DNA of 64,000 nt from Rhodococcus sp. 4CII. Lineage in GTDB: Bacteria > Actinomycetota > Actinomycetes > Mycobacteriales > Mycobacteriaceae. The DNA lies in assembly GCF_014256275.1 (NCBI RefSeq), contig NZ_JACCFE010000002.1, forward strand, positions 5,064,001 through 5,128,000, written 5' to 3'. Shown here piece after piece: positions 50,915 through 58,735 of this stretch. Both the position numbers and the translations under genes were made by a program. The notes under the pieces are model-generated. The model made no database searches. It was given only the letters and a program-made list of their open reading frames with translations, and was not told where the DNA came from. Positions within the stretch are counted from its first letter, which is position 1, and each line of letters begins with the position of its first letter.

Positions 50915-52156
50915 ATGGGCACTGGTTCGATCAGCGGCACTTCCGCCCGGGTCACCGACCGGGAGGGCGCCCCGATCCCGCACGAACGGGGGTCCCGCGG
51001 TTACCGAACCCTCACGCTGTCCCTCTTCGCGGCAGGACTGACGACGTTCGTCTCCATGTACTCGGCGCAGGCCCTGCTGCCGGCGTACGCGGACGGCTTC
51101 CACGTATCCCCGGCCGTATCCGCCCTGTCCGTGTCGGTCACCACCGGACTGCTGGCCCTCGCGATCGTCCCGGCCAGCGTGGTGTCCGAGCGGTACGGGC
51201 GGACCCGGGTGATGGTGCTGTCCGCGCTGGTGGCGTGCGCCGTGGGTCTGTTGCTGCCGCTGAGCCCGAACATCGGTCTGCTGCTCGCGGGCCGCGCGAT
51301 CCAGGGCGTCGCGCTCGCGGGGATACCCGCGGTGGCGATGGCGTACCTCGCCGAGGAGGTGCATCCGAAAGACCTCGGCGCGGCGATGGGCCGCTACGTG
51401 GCGGGGACGACGATCGGTGGGCTCGTCGGGCGGCTGGTGCCGTCGGCCGTCGTCGACATCGGTTCGTGGCGGTGGGCGATGGAGGTGTCGGCGGTCCTGG
51501 CACTGGTGTTCGCCGTCGTGATGATCCGCACGCTGCCCGCGTCGCAGTTCTTCCGTCCCCAGCGTGCGAACCCGAGAACAGTGCTGGCGAATGTGGTTAC
51601 CCACCTGCGTGATCCGGCGCTGCGGACGTTGTTCGCGCTCGGGTTCATCCTGATGGGCGGTTTCGTCTCGGTCTACAACTTCCTCGGCTTCCGGCTGAGT
51701 GCCGCGCCGTTCGGTCTGCCCGAAAGCGTTGTCGGACTCGTATTCCTGCTCTATCTGGCCGGCACCTACACCTCGGCCGCGGCGGGGGCGTTGTCCGACC
51801 GGATCGGCCGCCGCCGGGTGCTTCTCGGCGCGGTGGGCACGACCGTGGTCGGGCTCGCGCTCACCGTGCCCGACACGCTCCCGCTCGTGCTCCTCGGAAT
51901 GGCGCTGTTCACGGGTGGTTTCTTCGGTGCCCACTCGGTGGCGGGCGGATGGGTCGGCAGGCTCGCCACCGAGCATCGGGCGGAGGCATCCGCGCTGTAT
52001 CTGCTCGCCTACTACCTCGGTTCCAGTGTCGCCGGGGCCGCGGCGGGGGTGGCCTACGCGGCAGCAGGCTGGGTGGGGACCGCGGGCTTCGTCGGGGCGC
52101 TGCTGGTGATCGCGATCGTGTTGTCCGTCGTCATGTTCCGCAGCAACGGCGACTGA
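50915..52156 (+). CDS. MFS transporter (YnfM/AraJ-like)
   Basis: A 413-residue major facilitator with 12 predicted helices. Motif A is SVVSERYGRTRVMVLSAL in loop 2-3 and GALSDRIGRRRVLLG in loop 8-9, both complete. PLSPNIGLLLAGRAIQGVALAGIPAVAMAYLAEEV is typical of the YnfM/inner-membrane efflux group. Likely a proton-driven exporter; the substrate is unknown. ATG 50915 has GGAGGT 5 nt upstream. Confidence 0.87.
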   Translation: MGTGSISGTSARVTDREGAPIPHERGSRGYRTLTLSLFAAGLTTFVSMYSAQALLPAYADGFHVSPAVSALSVSVTTGLLALAIVPASVVSERYGRTRVMVLSALVACAVGLLLPLSPNIGLLLAGRAIQGVALAGIPAVAMAYLAEEVHPKDLGAAMGRYVAGTTIGGLVGRLVPSAVVDIGSWRWAMEVSAVLALVFAVVMIRTLPASQFFRPQRANPRTVLANVVTHLRDPALRTLFALGFILMGGFVSVYNFLGFRLSAAPFGLPESVVGLVFLLYLAGTYTSAAAGALSDRIGRRRVLLGAVGTTVVGLALTVPDTLPLVLLGMALFTGGFFGAHSVAGGWVGRLATEHRAEASALYLLAYYLGSSVAGAAAGVAYAAAGWVGTAGFVGALLVIAIVLSVVMFRSNGD

Positions 52157-52257
52157 GCGCAGAGCCGAGCCGCCGCCCCGGACTTCCGACCTCAGTGAAT
52201 CCCCCGATGTCCGTTATGCCGGTTGCGGTCTGTCGGGGTGCTGCCGACAATCGTCAC

Positions 52258-52647
52258 ATGGGCAACAACATGAGCCGCCTGGAGGAGATCGTCGCCGAGT
52301 TGCCCGAGGCCGTCCGGGTGGACATCGCCCAGTGGGACGGGCACCCGACGTTCCGGGTGCGGGGGAAGAACTTCGTGTTCTGCGATGTGGAGGCCACCCG
52401 GCTGACGGTGAAGCTGACCGTCGACGAGGCCGAAGCGGTGGTCGCCACCGAACCGGATGTCGAGCCCGCGGGATACGGTCTCGGTAGACACGGCTGGGTC
52501 GTACTGGACGTCACGGACGCGGACGGGCCTCGGTGGGAGCAGTTGCGTGAGTGGATCACGACGTCGTACACGCTCGTCGCCCCGAAGCGACTGGCGAAGC
52601 AGGTGCTGGACGAAGAACCGTTGCCGACGCAGGGAGACCAGTCATGA
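52258..52647 (+). CDS. MmcQ/YjbR-like protein
   Basis: A 129-residue protein of the MmcQ/YjbR family: WDGHPTFRVRGKNFVFCDVEA, LTVKLTVDEAEAVVA and the C-terminal LREWITTSYTLVAPKRLAKQVL. These proteins have a double-wing CyaY-like fold and are often annotated DNA-binding, without a firm function. A start at 52270 (MSRLEE) is an alternative. It overlaps the next gene by ATGA. Confidence 0.83.
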   Translation: MGNNMSRLEEIVAELPEAVRVDIAQWDGHPTFRVRGKNFVFCDVEATRLTVKLTVDEAEAVVATEPDVEPAGYGLGRHGWVVLDVTDADGPRWEQLREWITTSYTLVAPKRLAKQVLDEEPLPTQGDQS

Positions 52648-53249
52648 CGACCGACAACAGCGCATCCACCACGACACCCGCGAAGTCGGGGCTGCCGTCG
52701 TGGGCGAAGAAGGCCATCGGCATCGCGGTCCTCCTGGTGGTGCTCGTCATCGCCTACTTCATCCTCGCGGCCTACCTTCCGCGGGCATGGGCTCAGAACG
52801 TCGGGGGGATGGCAGGCGGCAGCTTCGCCGGCGGAATCCTGTGGGGACTGCTCTTCGGGACCGTCTGCACCCTCCTGCCCCTGCTGCTGTTCCGCTGGGC
52901 GTGGCATCTGTTCCGCCGGCGCCGGTTCAAGCCGATGCAGATCGTGTTGCTGATCGTCGGGGTACTGGTGGTGCTGCCCAATCTGCTCACACTCAGTGTG
53001 GTGCTCGGCGGCAACAGCGCGGCGCACGCGGGGGAGCGGGTCATGGACGTGGACGCCCCCGGGTTCCGGGGTGCCTCGCTCGCCGGAGCGATCATCGGGG
53101 TGGTGCTGTTCCTCGGCATCGCCGGAGTCAGCTTCACCTACCGCAAGCGCGGTGAGGATCTCGCCGAGATGCGGAGAGACGCGAAATCGAAAGACCTGCA
53201 GTCCGGTAGCGACGGGCCGCCCGCCGGACCGTCACCGGCGGCGCCCTGA
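52644..53249 (+). CDS. Membrane protein of unknown function
   Basis: A 201-residue protein with four hydrophobic segments (AIGIAVLLVVLVIAYFILAA, GILWGLLFGTVCTLLPLLLF, IVLLIVGVLVVLPNLLTLSVVLG, AIIGVVLFLGIAGVSFTY), short basic loops and a hydrophilic C-terminus. I recognise no family beyond permease-like annotations. It is coupled to the MmcQ-like gene by a 4-nt overlap and converges on the alcohol dehydrogenase gene with only 6 bp between stops. Confidence 0.7.
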   Translation: MTTDNSASTTTPAKSGLPSWAKKAIGIAVLLVVLVIAYFILAAYLPRAWAQNVGGMAGGSFAGGILWGLLFGTVCTLLPLLLFRWAWHLFRRRRFKPMQIVLLIVGVLVVLPNLLTLSVVLGGNSAAHAGERVMDVDAPGFRGASLAGAIIGVVLFLGIAGVSFTYRKRGEDLAEMRRDAKSKDLQSGSDGPPAGPSPAAP

Positions 53250-53255
53250 AACAAC

Positions 53256-54344
53256 TCACCACACCAGCACCGGTTTGATGACGGTGCCCGCTTTCTGATC
53301 GGCGACGGCACGGTTGATGTCGTCGAATCGATACTCGGTGACGAGACGGTCGAACGGAAACTTTCCTTCCGCGTGCAGTGCCAGCAACTGCGGAACGAAT
53401 TGCTGCACGGTCGAATCGCCTTCGACGCAGCCGCGCAGGGTCTTGCCGCTCAGCATCAGGTCCTGAACGTTGACGGCCACTTCGCGCTCGCCCAGTCCGA
53501 CGACCACCGCGCTGCCCCGCGCGCGCAGCGACGACAGTGCCTGCCCGATGACGGCCGCGTTTCCCGTCGTGTCGAGGGTGTGGGTGGCGCCGCCGCCTGT
53601 CGCGGCACGGATCTCGGCGACCGGGTCCTGTGTCCCCGGGTCGATCGCTGTCGCACCGAACTCTTCCGCGAGTGCGCGGCGTCCGGGAACCGGATCGACC
53701 GCGAGAAGCGTTGCGACACCGATCGACCGGGCCGCGAGCAGCGCGGCGAACCCGACGCTACCGGCGCCGAAGACCACCACGGCCGAATCGCTCTCCGGGC
53801 GAAGCACGTTCAACACCGCCCCTGCTCCGGTCTGGAACCCGCACCCGAGCGGGGCCGCGGCGACCAGATCGACGGACCGGTCGACGACCACGAGGTTGTC
53901 GGCCGTCGCGAGGACGTGCTCGGCGAAGCTGGACTGGCCGAAGAACGCGGCGCGCACGGGTTCGCCGTGCTGGGTGAGGGTGGCCGACCCGTCCGCGCGG
54001 CGGCCCGAACTGTTCAACCGGTGCGCGTTCTCGCAATACGCCGGACCGCCGGTGCGGCACTGACGGCAGTCGCCGCAGTGGCGGTAGCTGAGGATCACGT
54101 GGTCGCCGGGTGCCACCCCGGTCACGCGGGATCCGACGTCCACCACGACTCCCGCCCCTTCGTGTCCGAGAACGGCGGGGCCGACGGCTTCGGGGAGTGC
54201 CGCCTTGGTGAACAGATCGGTGTGGCACAGGCCGGTGGCGACGATGCGCACCAGCACCTCGTCCTCGCGCGGTGCGTCGAGTCGGACCGTTTCCAGCGTG
54301 AACGGAGACTCGGGGCCTCGCGAGACCGCGGCCGTGATCTGCAT
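53256..54344 (-). CDS. Zinc-dependent alcohol dehydrogenase (aryl-alcohol type)
   Basis: A 362-residue medium-chain dehydrogenase. Catalytic zinc ligands: Cys in TGLCHTD and GHEGAGVV; structural zinc: CGDCRQCRTGGPAYC. The NAD(P) site is VVVFGAGSVGFAALLAARSIG. The closest group appears to be benzyl/aryl-alcohol dehydrogenases, with FGQSSFAEHVLA and PLGCGFQTGAGAVLNVL. Start MQITAAV at 54344. It lies next to the DUF4334 gene with a 49-bp gap and may be in the same TetR-controlled operon. Confidence 0.88.
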   Translation of the reverse strand: MQITAAVSRGPESPFTLETVRLDAPREDEVLVRIVATGLCHTDLFTKAALPEAVGPAVLGHEGAGVVVDVGSRVTGVAPGDHVILSYRHCGDCRQCRTGGPAYCENAHRLNSSGRRADGSATLTQHGEPVRAAFFGQSSFAEHVLATADNLVVVDRSVDLVAAAPLGCGFQTGAGAVLNVLRPESDSAVVVFGAGSVGFAALLAARSIGVATLLAVDPVPGRRALAEEFGATAIDPGTQDPVAEIRAATGGGATHTLDTTGNAAVIGQALSSLRARGSAVVVGLGEREVAVNVQDLMLSGKTLRGCVEGDSTVQQFVPQLLALHAEGKFPFDRLVTEYRFDDINRAVADQKAGTVIKPVLVW

Positions 54345-54393
54345 CGCTGTACCTCGGGTGGCGTGACGTCCGGCCGCCGGCACGGTACGGATC

Positions 54394-54867
54394 TCAGCCC
54401 CTTTCGAGGAGGAAGTAATAGTGCCTGCCTGCGTCGAGGACCAGTGCGGACTTGCCGTTCATGATGCCCATGAGGGTGGAGTCGTCGACCCGCTTGAAAT
54501 GGTCGAAGATGGGTGCGCCGTCGTAGACCATGGTCGCCGTGACCTCGCCCCGGAACTCGATGTTCCACAGGCTGGCCTCTCCGTTGCCGCTCTCGACATC
54601 GGAGAAGAGAGCGCCGTCGGCGTCGCGGCAGATCAGCGGCTTGGCGTCTTCGAGCGAGGTGAACGTCTTCCCGTGCCAGCGGCTCGCGACCAGCTTGTCG
54701 TGCAGGCGGTGCCCGGTGGCGAAGTCGTCGCCCTTCCAGGCACCGAGGATGTCCTCGGCTCGGACGGTGTCGAGTGCTGCCCACACGGCGTCGAGGTCGT
54801 CGGGGGAGACTCCGCTGTCCCGCCGGCGAAGTTCGTGGAACGTGCTGCGGGCCTGATCGTTGTCCAT
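54394..54867 (-). CDS. GXWXG/DUF4334 domain protein
   Basis: A 157-residue protein with the GXWXG domain (AEDILGAWKGDDFATGHRLHDKL) followed by DUF4334 (EVTATMVYDGAPIFDHFKRVDDSTLMGIMNGK...). Function unknown; often next to oxidoreductases and TetR regulators in rhodococci. ATG 54867 is preferred over a frame to 54972 that would cross both operators. Regulated in all likelihood by the divergent TetR gene. Confidence 0.82.
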   Translation of the reverse strand: MDNDQARSTFHELRRRDSGVSPDDLDAVWAALDTVRAEDILGAWKGDDFATGHRLHDKLVASRWHGKTFTSLEDAKPLICRDADGALFSDVESGNGEASLWNIEFRGEVTATMVYDGAPIFDHFKRVDDSTLMGIMNGKSALVLDAGRHYYFLLERG

Positions 54868-54916
54868 GGGCGGTCCTCGGGGGTCGGTGCTGACGGGCAG
54901 GGTCACACGGATCTTT

Positions 54917-54969
54917 CCGAACCAAACTGTTCGGCAATTTCGGAGACTACGCCGAACCAGTTGGTTCGG
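54917..54969. promoter_or_regulatory. Two TetR operators in a divergent promoter
   Basis: Dyad 1: CCGAAC-n6-GTTCGG (54917-54934). Dyad 2: CCGAACCAGTTGGTTCGG (54952-54969), nearly perfect. Starts are 35 bp apart. Dyad 2 ends 12 bp before the TAGGAT -10 (54982-54987), covering the -35 region of the TetR gene; dyad 1 lies closer to the DUF4334 gene. Confidence 0.75.
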
Positions 54970-54993
54970 CAACGGGCAATTTAGGATGACGGC

Positions 54994-55584
54994 ATGCGAT
55001 CAGCGGGAGAAGCCACGCGAGACCGGATCCTCGCCGCGGCCAAGGAGGAATTCGCCCGTTACGGAGTCGCGGGGGCCCGGATCAACCGCATCGCCGAGGC
55101 CGCGCGCGCGAGCAAGGACCGCCTGTACGCGTACTTCGAAAGCAAGGAGGCGCTGTTCGCCGCCGTCATCGAGCAATGGATCGCGGAGACGACGGAACAG
55201 ACGGCGTTGCGGGGCGACGACCTGCCGGGCTACGCGGGCCGGCTGTTCGACGACTACGTGGCGCACCCGGAGAACGCGAGGCTGCAGGAGTGGGCCGACC
55301 TCGAGATGCGCGAGCAGATCGCCGACAGCGACGCGCGGATTCGCACACTGCGGCCGAAGGCGGACGAAATCCGACGAGGGCAGCAGGAAGGCCTCATCGA
55401 TCCGTCGTGGAACCCCGGCGAACTGCTTCTGGTGATCACCGACATCGCCCGCACGCTCGCCACTGCCCGTGGCGGCCGGAAGTCGGAAGGCGGAAGGTCG
55501 GTGGAACAGCGCCGGCAGACGGCTGTCGAGGCGGTTCGGCGTCTGGTCCGGGTGCCTGCAGAGGCGGATGCGCCGGGCCGGTAA
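54994..55584 (+). CDS. TetR family regulator
   Basis: A 196-residue repressor. The helix-turn-helix is GVAGARINRIAEAARASKDRLYAYFESKEALFAAVI. The C-terminal domain resembles the TetR_C subgroup with LREQIAD-type helices; the ligand is unknown. TAGGAT 6 bp before the ATG indicates a leaderless mRNA. The two dyads upstream suggest it represses itself and the divergent DUF4334-alcohol dehydrogenase genes. Confidence 0.88.
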   Translation: MRSAGEATRDRILAAAKEEFARYGVAGARINRIAEAARASKDRLYAYFESKEALFAAVIEQWIAETTEQTALRGDDLPGYAGRLFDDYVAHPENARLQEWADLEMREQIADSDARIRTLRPKADEIRRGQQEGLIDPSWNPGELLLVITDIARTLATARGGRKSEGGRSVEQRRQTAVEAVRRLVRVPAEADAPGR

Positions 55585-55632
55585 TCGGCGACCATGCCCC
55601 TTACCCGGCGTGGTGCCGGGTAAGGGGAGAAG

Positions 55633-55705
55633 TGCCCCCAGTAGGGCTCGAACCTACGACCTGCGGATTAAAAGTCCGTAGCTCTACCAACTGAGCTATA
55701 GGGGC
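55633..55705 (-). tRNA. tRNA-Lys(TTT)
   Basis: 73 nt; 7-bp acceptor stem GCCCCTA/TGGGGGC (one G-U), anticodon loop ACTTTTAAT with anticodon TTT, and T-loop GGTTCGAGCCC. CCA is not encoded. Confidence 0.95.
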
Positions 55706-56033
55706 GCGGGGCCAGAGTCTAATGCGCAGACGGTGCCCGGGAAAACAGCACCCCCGCCACGGCGTGGCGCGTGGGAGGTGAGAAGGGTCGGCTCGGGTGC
55801 GCACCCCCTGCAGCGCACCCGAGCCGACCAGAATTATACCACTCGGTGTGTTTTCGTAGCGCCCACTTCTTTGACGCTGTAACATTCTTCAGGTGGTTTT
55901 AGGTGAGTTTTAATTACTGCAAGACTGCTGTGTTGGTTTTTTCAAAACGGGGATACTGTTATGTATGGCTCCATGCTCGTCCTTGCAGGGCGAGGGGGTG
56001 GGGTTACTACATCTCGGAGAGGGATCCACTGCA
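55706..56033. other. 328-bp gap with hairpin and A+T-rich segment
   Basis: A hairpin with 16-bp arms lies at 55787-55802/55813-55828. From about 55830 to 55980 the sequence is clearly richer in A+T (for example GGTGAGTTTTAATTACTG and TTGGTTTTTTCAAAACGG) than the rest of the window. No gene is supported in it. It separates tRNA-Lys from a TetR gene and could be a promoter/operator zone or a trace of transferred DNA. Confidence 0.45.
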
Positions 56034-56690
56034 ATGCCACGTCAACAGGAGCGTGCGCGACGCACTCGCGCTGCGCTGGTGGAGTCGGCCGCGATCGAGT
56101 TCGCCAAGCGCGGCTATGCAGCAGCGTCGGTCAACACGATCCTCGAAGGCTCGAACGCCACCAAAGGGGCGATGTACTTCCATTTCCAGTCGAAGGAAGA
56201 GCTCGCCCGGGCCGTCCTCGAGTCCGGCGTCGAGCAGTTCACTGCCCTGACCGACCGGTGGACGCGTCGCACGGACATCGGGCCCTACGAGGCCCTCCAC
56301 GGCTTCGTGCTCGACCTGGCGAAGCTGTTCCATTCCAGCGTCATCGTTCGTGCCGAGTTCCGGCTGATCGTCGAACCCGAGTTCTATCCGGACGTGCAGT
56401 CCGGCGGTTCACAGGTCTGGGGAAGGGCCGCGCACGAGTTCGCCGTCCGCGCTCAACAGGAGGGGCTGCTGCGCGCCGGCGCGGATCCCGAAAAGTTCAC
56501 CCGGGTCCTGGCGGCGTCGCTCGCCGGCCAGCGGTACATGTCCGACATGACTGCCCTGGAGGGAGACCTCGGCGAGCGGTTCACGGAATCGCTCGAGGTG
56601 GTCCTCACTGCCATGGCTTCGCCCGAGTGGCTGGAGAACTTTGCGAGGGACGGGTGGCCCGATTCCGGCTCAGAACTGCCCGATTCGTAG
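56034..56690 (+). CDS. TetR family regulator, gamma-butyrolactone receptor-like
   Basis: A 218-residue regulator. The N-terminal domain QERARRTRAALVESAAIEFAKRGYAAASVNTILEGSNATKGAMYFHF is like the ScbR/ArpA gamma-butyrolactone receptors of Streptomyces, and WGRAAHEFAVRAQQEGLLRAG fits the same group. No butyrolactone synthase gene is adjacent, so the ligand is open. ATG 56034 has GAGAGGGA about 9 nt upstream. The flanking A+T-rich gap is compositionally odd. Confidence 0.8.
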   Translation: MPRQQERARRTRAALVESAAIEFAKRGYAAASVNTILEGSNATKGAMYFHFQSKEELARAVLESGVEQFTALTDRWTRRTDIGPYEALHGFVLDLAKLFHSSVIVRAEFRLIVEPEFYPDVQSGGSQVWGRAAHEFAVRAQQEGLLRAGADPEKFTRVLAASLAGQRYMSDMTALEGDLGERFTESLEVVLTAMASPEWLENFARDGWPDSGSELPDS

Positions 56691-56789
56691 CCTGACCTGG
56701 CGATTTGGGAAATTCTCGATCCGTGTCCTAAGCTATCCAAGCTCCCAACGGAACGCCGTTGGAGGTACTGGTTCGGAGAAATCCGGCGG

Positions 56790-56862
56790 GCCCCCTTCGT
56801 CTAGCGGCCTAGGACGCCGCCCTTTCAAGGCGGTAGCGCGGGTTCGAATCCCGTAGGGGGTA
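56790..56862 (+). tRNA. tRNA-Glu(TTC)
   Basis: 73 nt; acceptor arms GCCCCCT/AGGGGGT, anticodon TTC in CCTTTCAAGG, T-loop GGTTCGAATCC. First of three clustered tRNA genes. Confidence 0.95.
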
Positions 56863-56958
56863 CGTTTGACCGGTGTCGAGCGTGCGGTATGGTTCGACGG
56901 CAGTAAAAAGTGACACGCAGTACCGCTTTACACTTGTAAAGCACAGCAGGACAAGCAA

Positions 56959-57032
56959 GGCCCTGTGGCGCAGTTGGTTAGCGCGCCGCCCTGTCACGGC
57001 GGAGGTCGCGGGTTCGAGTCCCGTCAGGGTCG
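56959..57032 (+). tRNA. tRNA-Asp(GTC)
   Basis: 74 nt; acceptor GGCCCTG/CAGGGTC, anticodon GTC in CCTGTCACGG, discriminator G, T-loop GGTTCGAGTCC. Confidence 0.96.
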
Positions 57033-57098
57033 CAAGTGTGTTGCCAATACCAGGTATTGGCAACACCGTGCGATAGGCATTCGGTTCGGGTGCCGTCC

Positions 57099-57175
57099 GG
57101 CCAGGTAGCTCAGTTGGTACGAGCGTCCGCCTGAAAAGCGGAAGGTCGCCGGTTCGATCCCGGCCCTGGCCACCA
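57099..57175 (+). tRNA. tRNA-Phe(GAA)
   Basis: 77 nt including an encoded CCA; acceptor GGCCAGG/CCTGGCC, anticodon GAA in CCTGAAAAGC, T-loop GGTTCGATCCC. The only one of the four tRNAs here with CCA in the DNA. Confidence 0.96.
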
Positions 57176-57185
57176 TAATTCAGGA

Positions 57186-57222
57186 AACTCCGTTGTCGAA
57201 AACGTCGACAGCGGAGTTTTTT
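57186..57222 (+). terminator. Terminator of the tRNA cluster
   Basis: 13-bp stem (one G-U) AACTCCGTTGTCG with CGACAGCGGAGTT, followed by six T residues. Ends the Glu-Asp-Phe transcript. Confidence 0.9.
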
Positions 57223-57237
57223 CGTCGTTCGCCCACA

Positions 57238-57275
57238 TGAGTGCGAAAGTGTGGCGGAACACACTTTCGCACTCA
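57238..57275. repeat. 16-bp-stem hairpin
   Basis: Perfect arms TGAGTGCGAAAGTGTG (57238-57253) and its complement (57260-57275), loop GCGGAA. It follows the tRNA terminator and has no T-tract; its role is unclear. It shares TGAG at the outer end with the hairpin at 6541. Confidence 0.7.
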
Positions 57276-57336
57276 CGTGCGGCCAGGGGTGCCGTCGCGC
57301 GACGACGCGGTGGCGGCTGTCGCTAGGCTGACGTCC

Positions 57337-57990
57337 ATGAGCAGTGCTGAAGAGCCGCTGACCGCGGGCCGCGACGGACTGTTGTCGTTGCTTCGCAACG
57401 GGCAGCTGCCCTCCCGTGGGGCGAAAGCCCCGCAGCGGGAGCGTTACCAGCGGATCGTCGCCGCGGCGATGGAACTTGCCTCCGAGGGCGGGTACGACGC
57501 CGTGCAGATGCGGGCCATCGCCGACCGGGCGGGGGTCGCGCTGGGCACCGTGTACCGCTATTTCCCGTCGAAGAACCACATGCTGGTGATGGGGCTGCTG
57601 ATGGTGTTCGAGGGAATGCGGTCCCGGTTCGAGGACGTCGCGATCCCCGGTGACACACCGTCCGAGCGGATCCTCTTCGTCCTGCGGAAGAACACGGAAG
57701 TCCTCGAGAAGGACCGGCCGCGGTACGAGGCCCTGGTCCGCGCGTTCATGTTCGCGGACGCGTCGGCATCGGCCGAACTGGATGCGTTCGGCGCCCTGAT
57801 GACCGAGATGTTCGCCAAGACCATCGGCGTGGAGCAGATCTCCGACGACCAGTTGAACGCCATCCGCGTAATCGGCGACGTCTGGATGTCGAGCCTGGTG
57901 TCCTGGGTGGCCGGCCGCATCTCGGTCGACGAGGTGATGGCCCACCTCGGGCTGGCGGTCCGGCTCGTCTTCCGGCGCCTCGGCGGGTAG
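57337..57990 (+). CDS. TetR family regulator, KstR-like
   Basis: A 217-residue regulator. RYQRIVAAAMELASEGGYDAVQMRAIADRAGVALGTVYRYFPSKNHMLV is closely similar to the DNA-binding domain of KstR, the mycobacterial cholesterol-catabolism repressor; the C-terminal domain differs enough to expect another acyl-CoA-type ligand. TAGGCT (57324-57329) 7 bp before the ATG indicates leaderless mRNA. It is convergent with a branched-chain-type ABC transporter whose upstream region has the dyad CAAGCAATTGCTTG, a possible target. Confidence 0.85.
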   Translation: MSSAEEPLTAGRDGLLSLLRNGQLPSRGAKAPQRERYQRIVAAAMELASEGGYDAVQMRAIADRAGVALGTVYRYFPSKNHMLVMGLLMVFEGMRSRFEDVAIPGDTPSERILFVLRKNTEVLEKDRPRYEALVRAFMFADASASAELDAFGALMTEMFAKTIGVEQISDDQLNAIRVIGDVWMSSLVSWVAGRISVDEVMAHLGLAVRLVFRRLGG

Positions 57991-57994
57991 CTCG

Positions 57995-58735
57995 TCAGCC
58001 GCCTACGCGCCCGAAATACGCGTCGCGCAGCACGGCCCGGTCGTCGATCTCGCCGGCATCCGCATCCATGACGACGCGTCCGACGTCGAGAACCGTGACG
58101 TGATCGGCCACGCTCATCGCCGCGTCGACTGCCTGCTCGACGAGGAGCACCGCCAACCCGGTCTCCTTGAGTGCCGTCACGCGTTCCATCACCTCGTTGA
58201 CGATCACGGGTGCGAGGCCGCCGGACGGCTCGTCGAGCAGCAGCAGGGTGGGTTTCGCCATCAACGCCTGCCCGATCGCCAGCATCTGCTGCTGCCCGCC
58301 GGACATGGCGCCCGCGAGGAGGCCACGCTTCCGGCCGAGGACGGGGAACAGCTCGTAGATTCTGTCCACCTCCTCGCGCAGGGCCGGCCGCCGCATCGTG
58401 CGCACATACCCGCCGAGGATCAGGTTCTGTTCCACGGTCAGCCGGTGGAACACGCGCTTTCCCTCCTGCACGTAGGCCATTCCCTGTCGAACGCGCCGGT
58501 GCGGCGCGACCTTCGAGATGTCGCGGCCGTCGAACTGCAGGGTGCCGGCGGTGATCTTGTTCAGTCCCGAAATGGCTCTCAACGTGCTGGTCTTCCCGGC
58601 ACCGTTCCGCCCGAGCAGTGCGGTGACCTTCCCGGGCCACACGTCGAGGGACACGTCCCACACCACCCGGAGGTCGCCGTAGCCCGACTGCAGATGCCGC
58701 AGGCTCAGGAGGGGCGTCGAAGTCTGCTCGCTCAT
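57995..58735 (-). CDS. livF: Branched-chain amino acid-type ABC transporter ATPase (LivF)
   Basis: A 246-residue ATPase. Walker A LLGRNGAGKTSTLRAI, signature MSGGQQQMLAIGQALM, Walker B LLLLDEPSGGLAPVIV; the pattern GGLAPV is LivF-specific. Its start overlaps the preceding stop (TGATG), and it is last in the liv-type operon. The substrate may be a hydrophobic acid or amide rather than an amino acid, as in many rhodococcal operons of this class. Confidence 0.93.
   Translation of the reverse strand: MSEQTSTPLLSLRHLQSGYGDLRVVWDVSLDVWPGKVTALLGRNGAGKTSTLRAISGLNKITAGTLQFDGRDISKVAPHRRVRQGMAYVQEGKRVFHRLTVEQNLILGGYVRTMRRPALREEVDRIYELFPVLGRKRGLLAGAMSGGQQQMLAIGQALMAKPTLLLLDEPSGGLAPVIVNEVMERVTALKETGLAVLLVEQAVDAAMSVADHVTVLDVGRVVMDADAGEIDDRAVLRDAYFGRVGG

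Noticed and set aside
50724..51041. Frame with clustered cysteines (ESCRGLRGSIPSGCQC) upstream of the MFS gene
   Set aside because: No ribosome site, and it runs out of frame into the MFS gene; cysteines are scattered, not a terminal run as in the polycysteine ORF.
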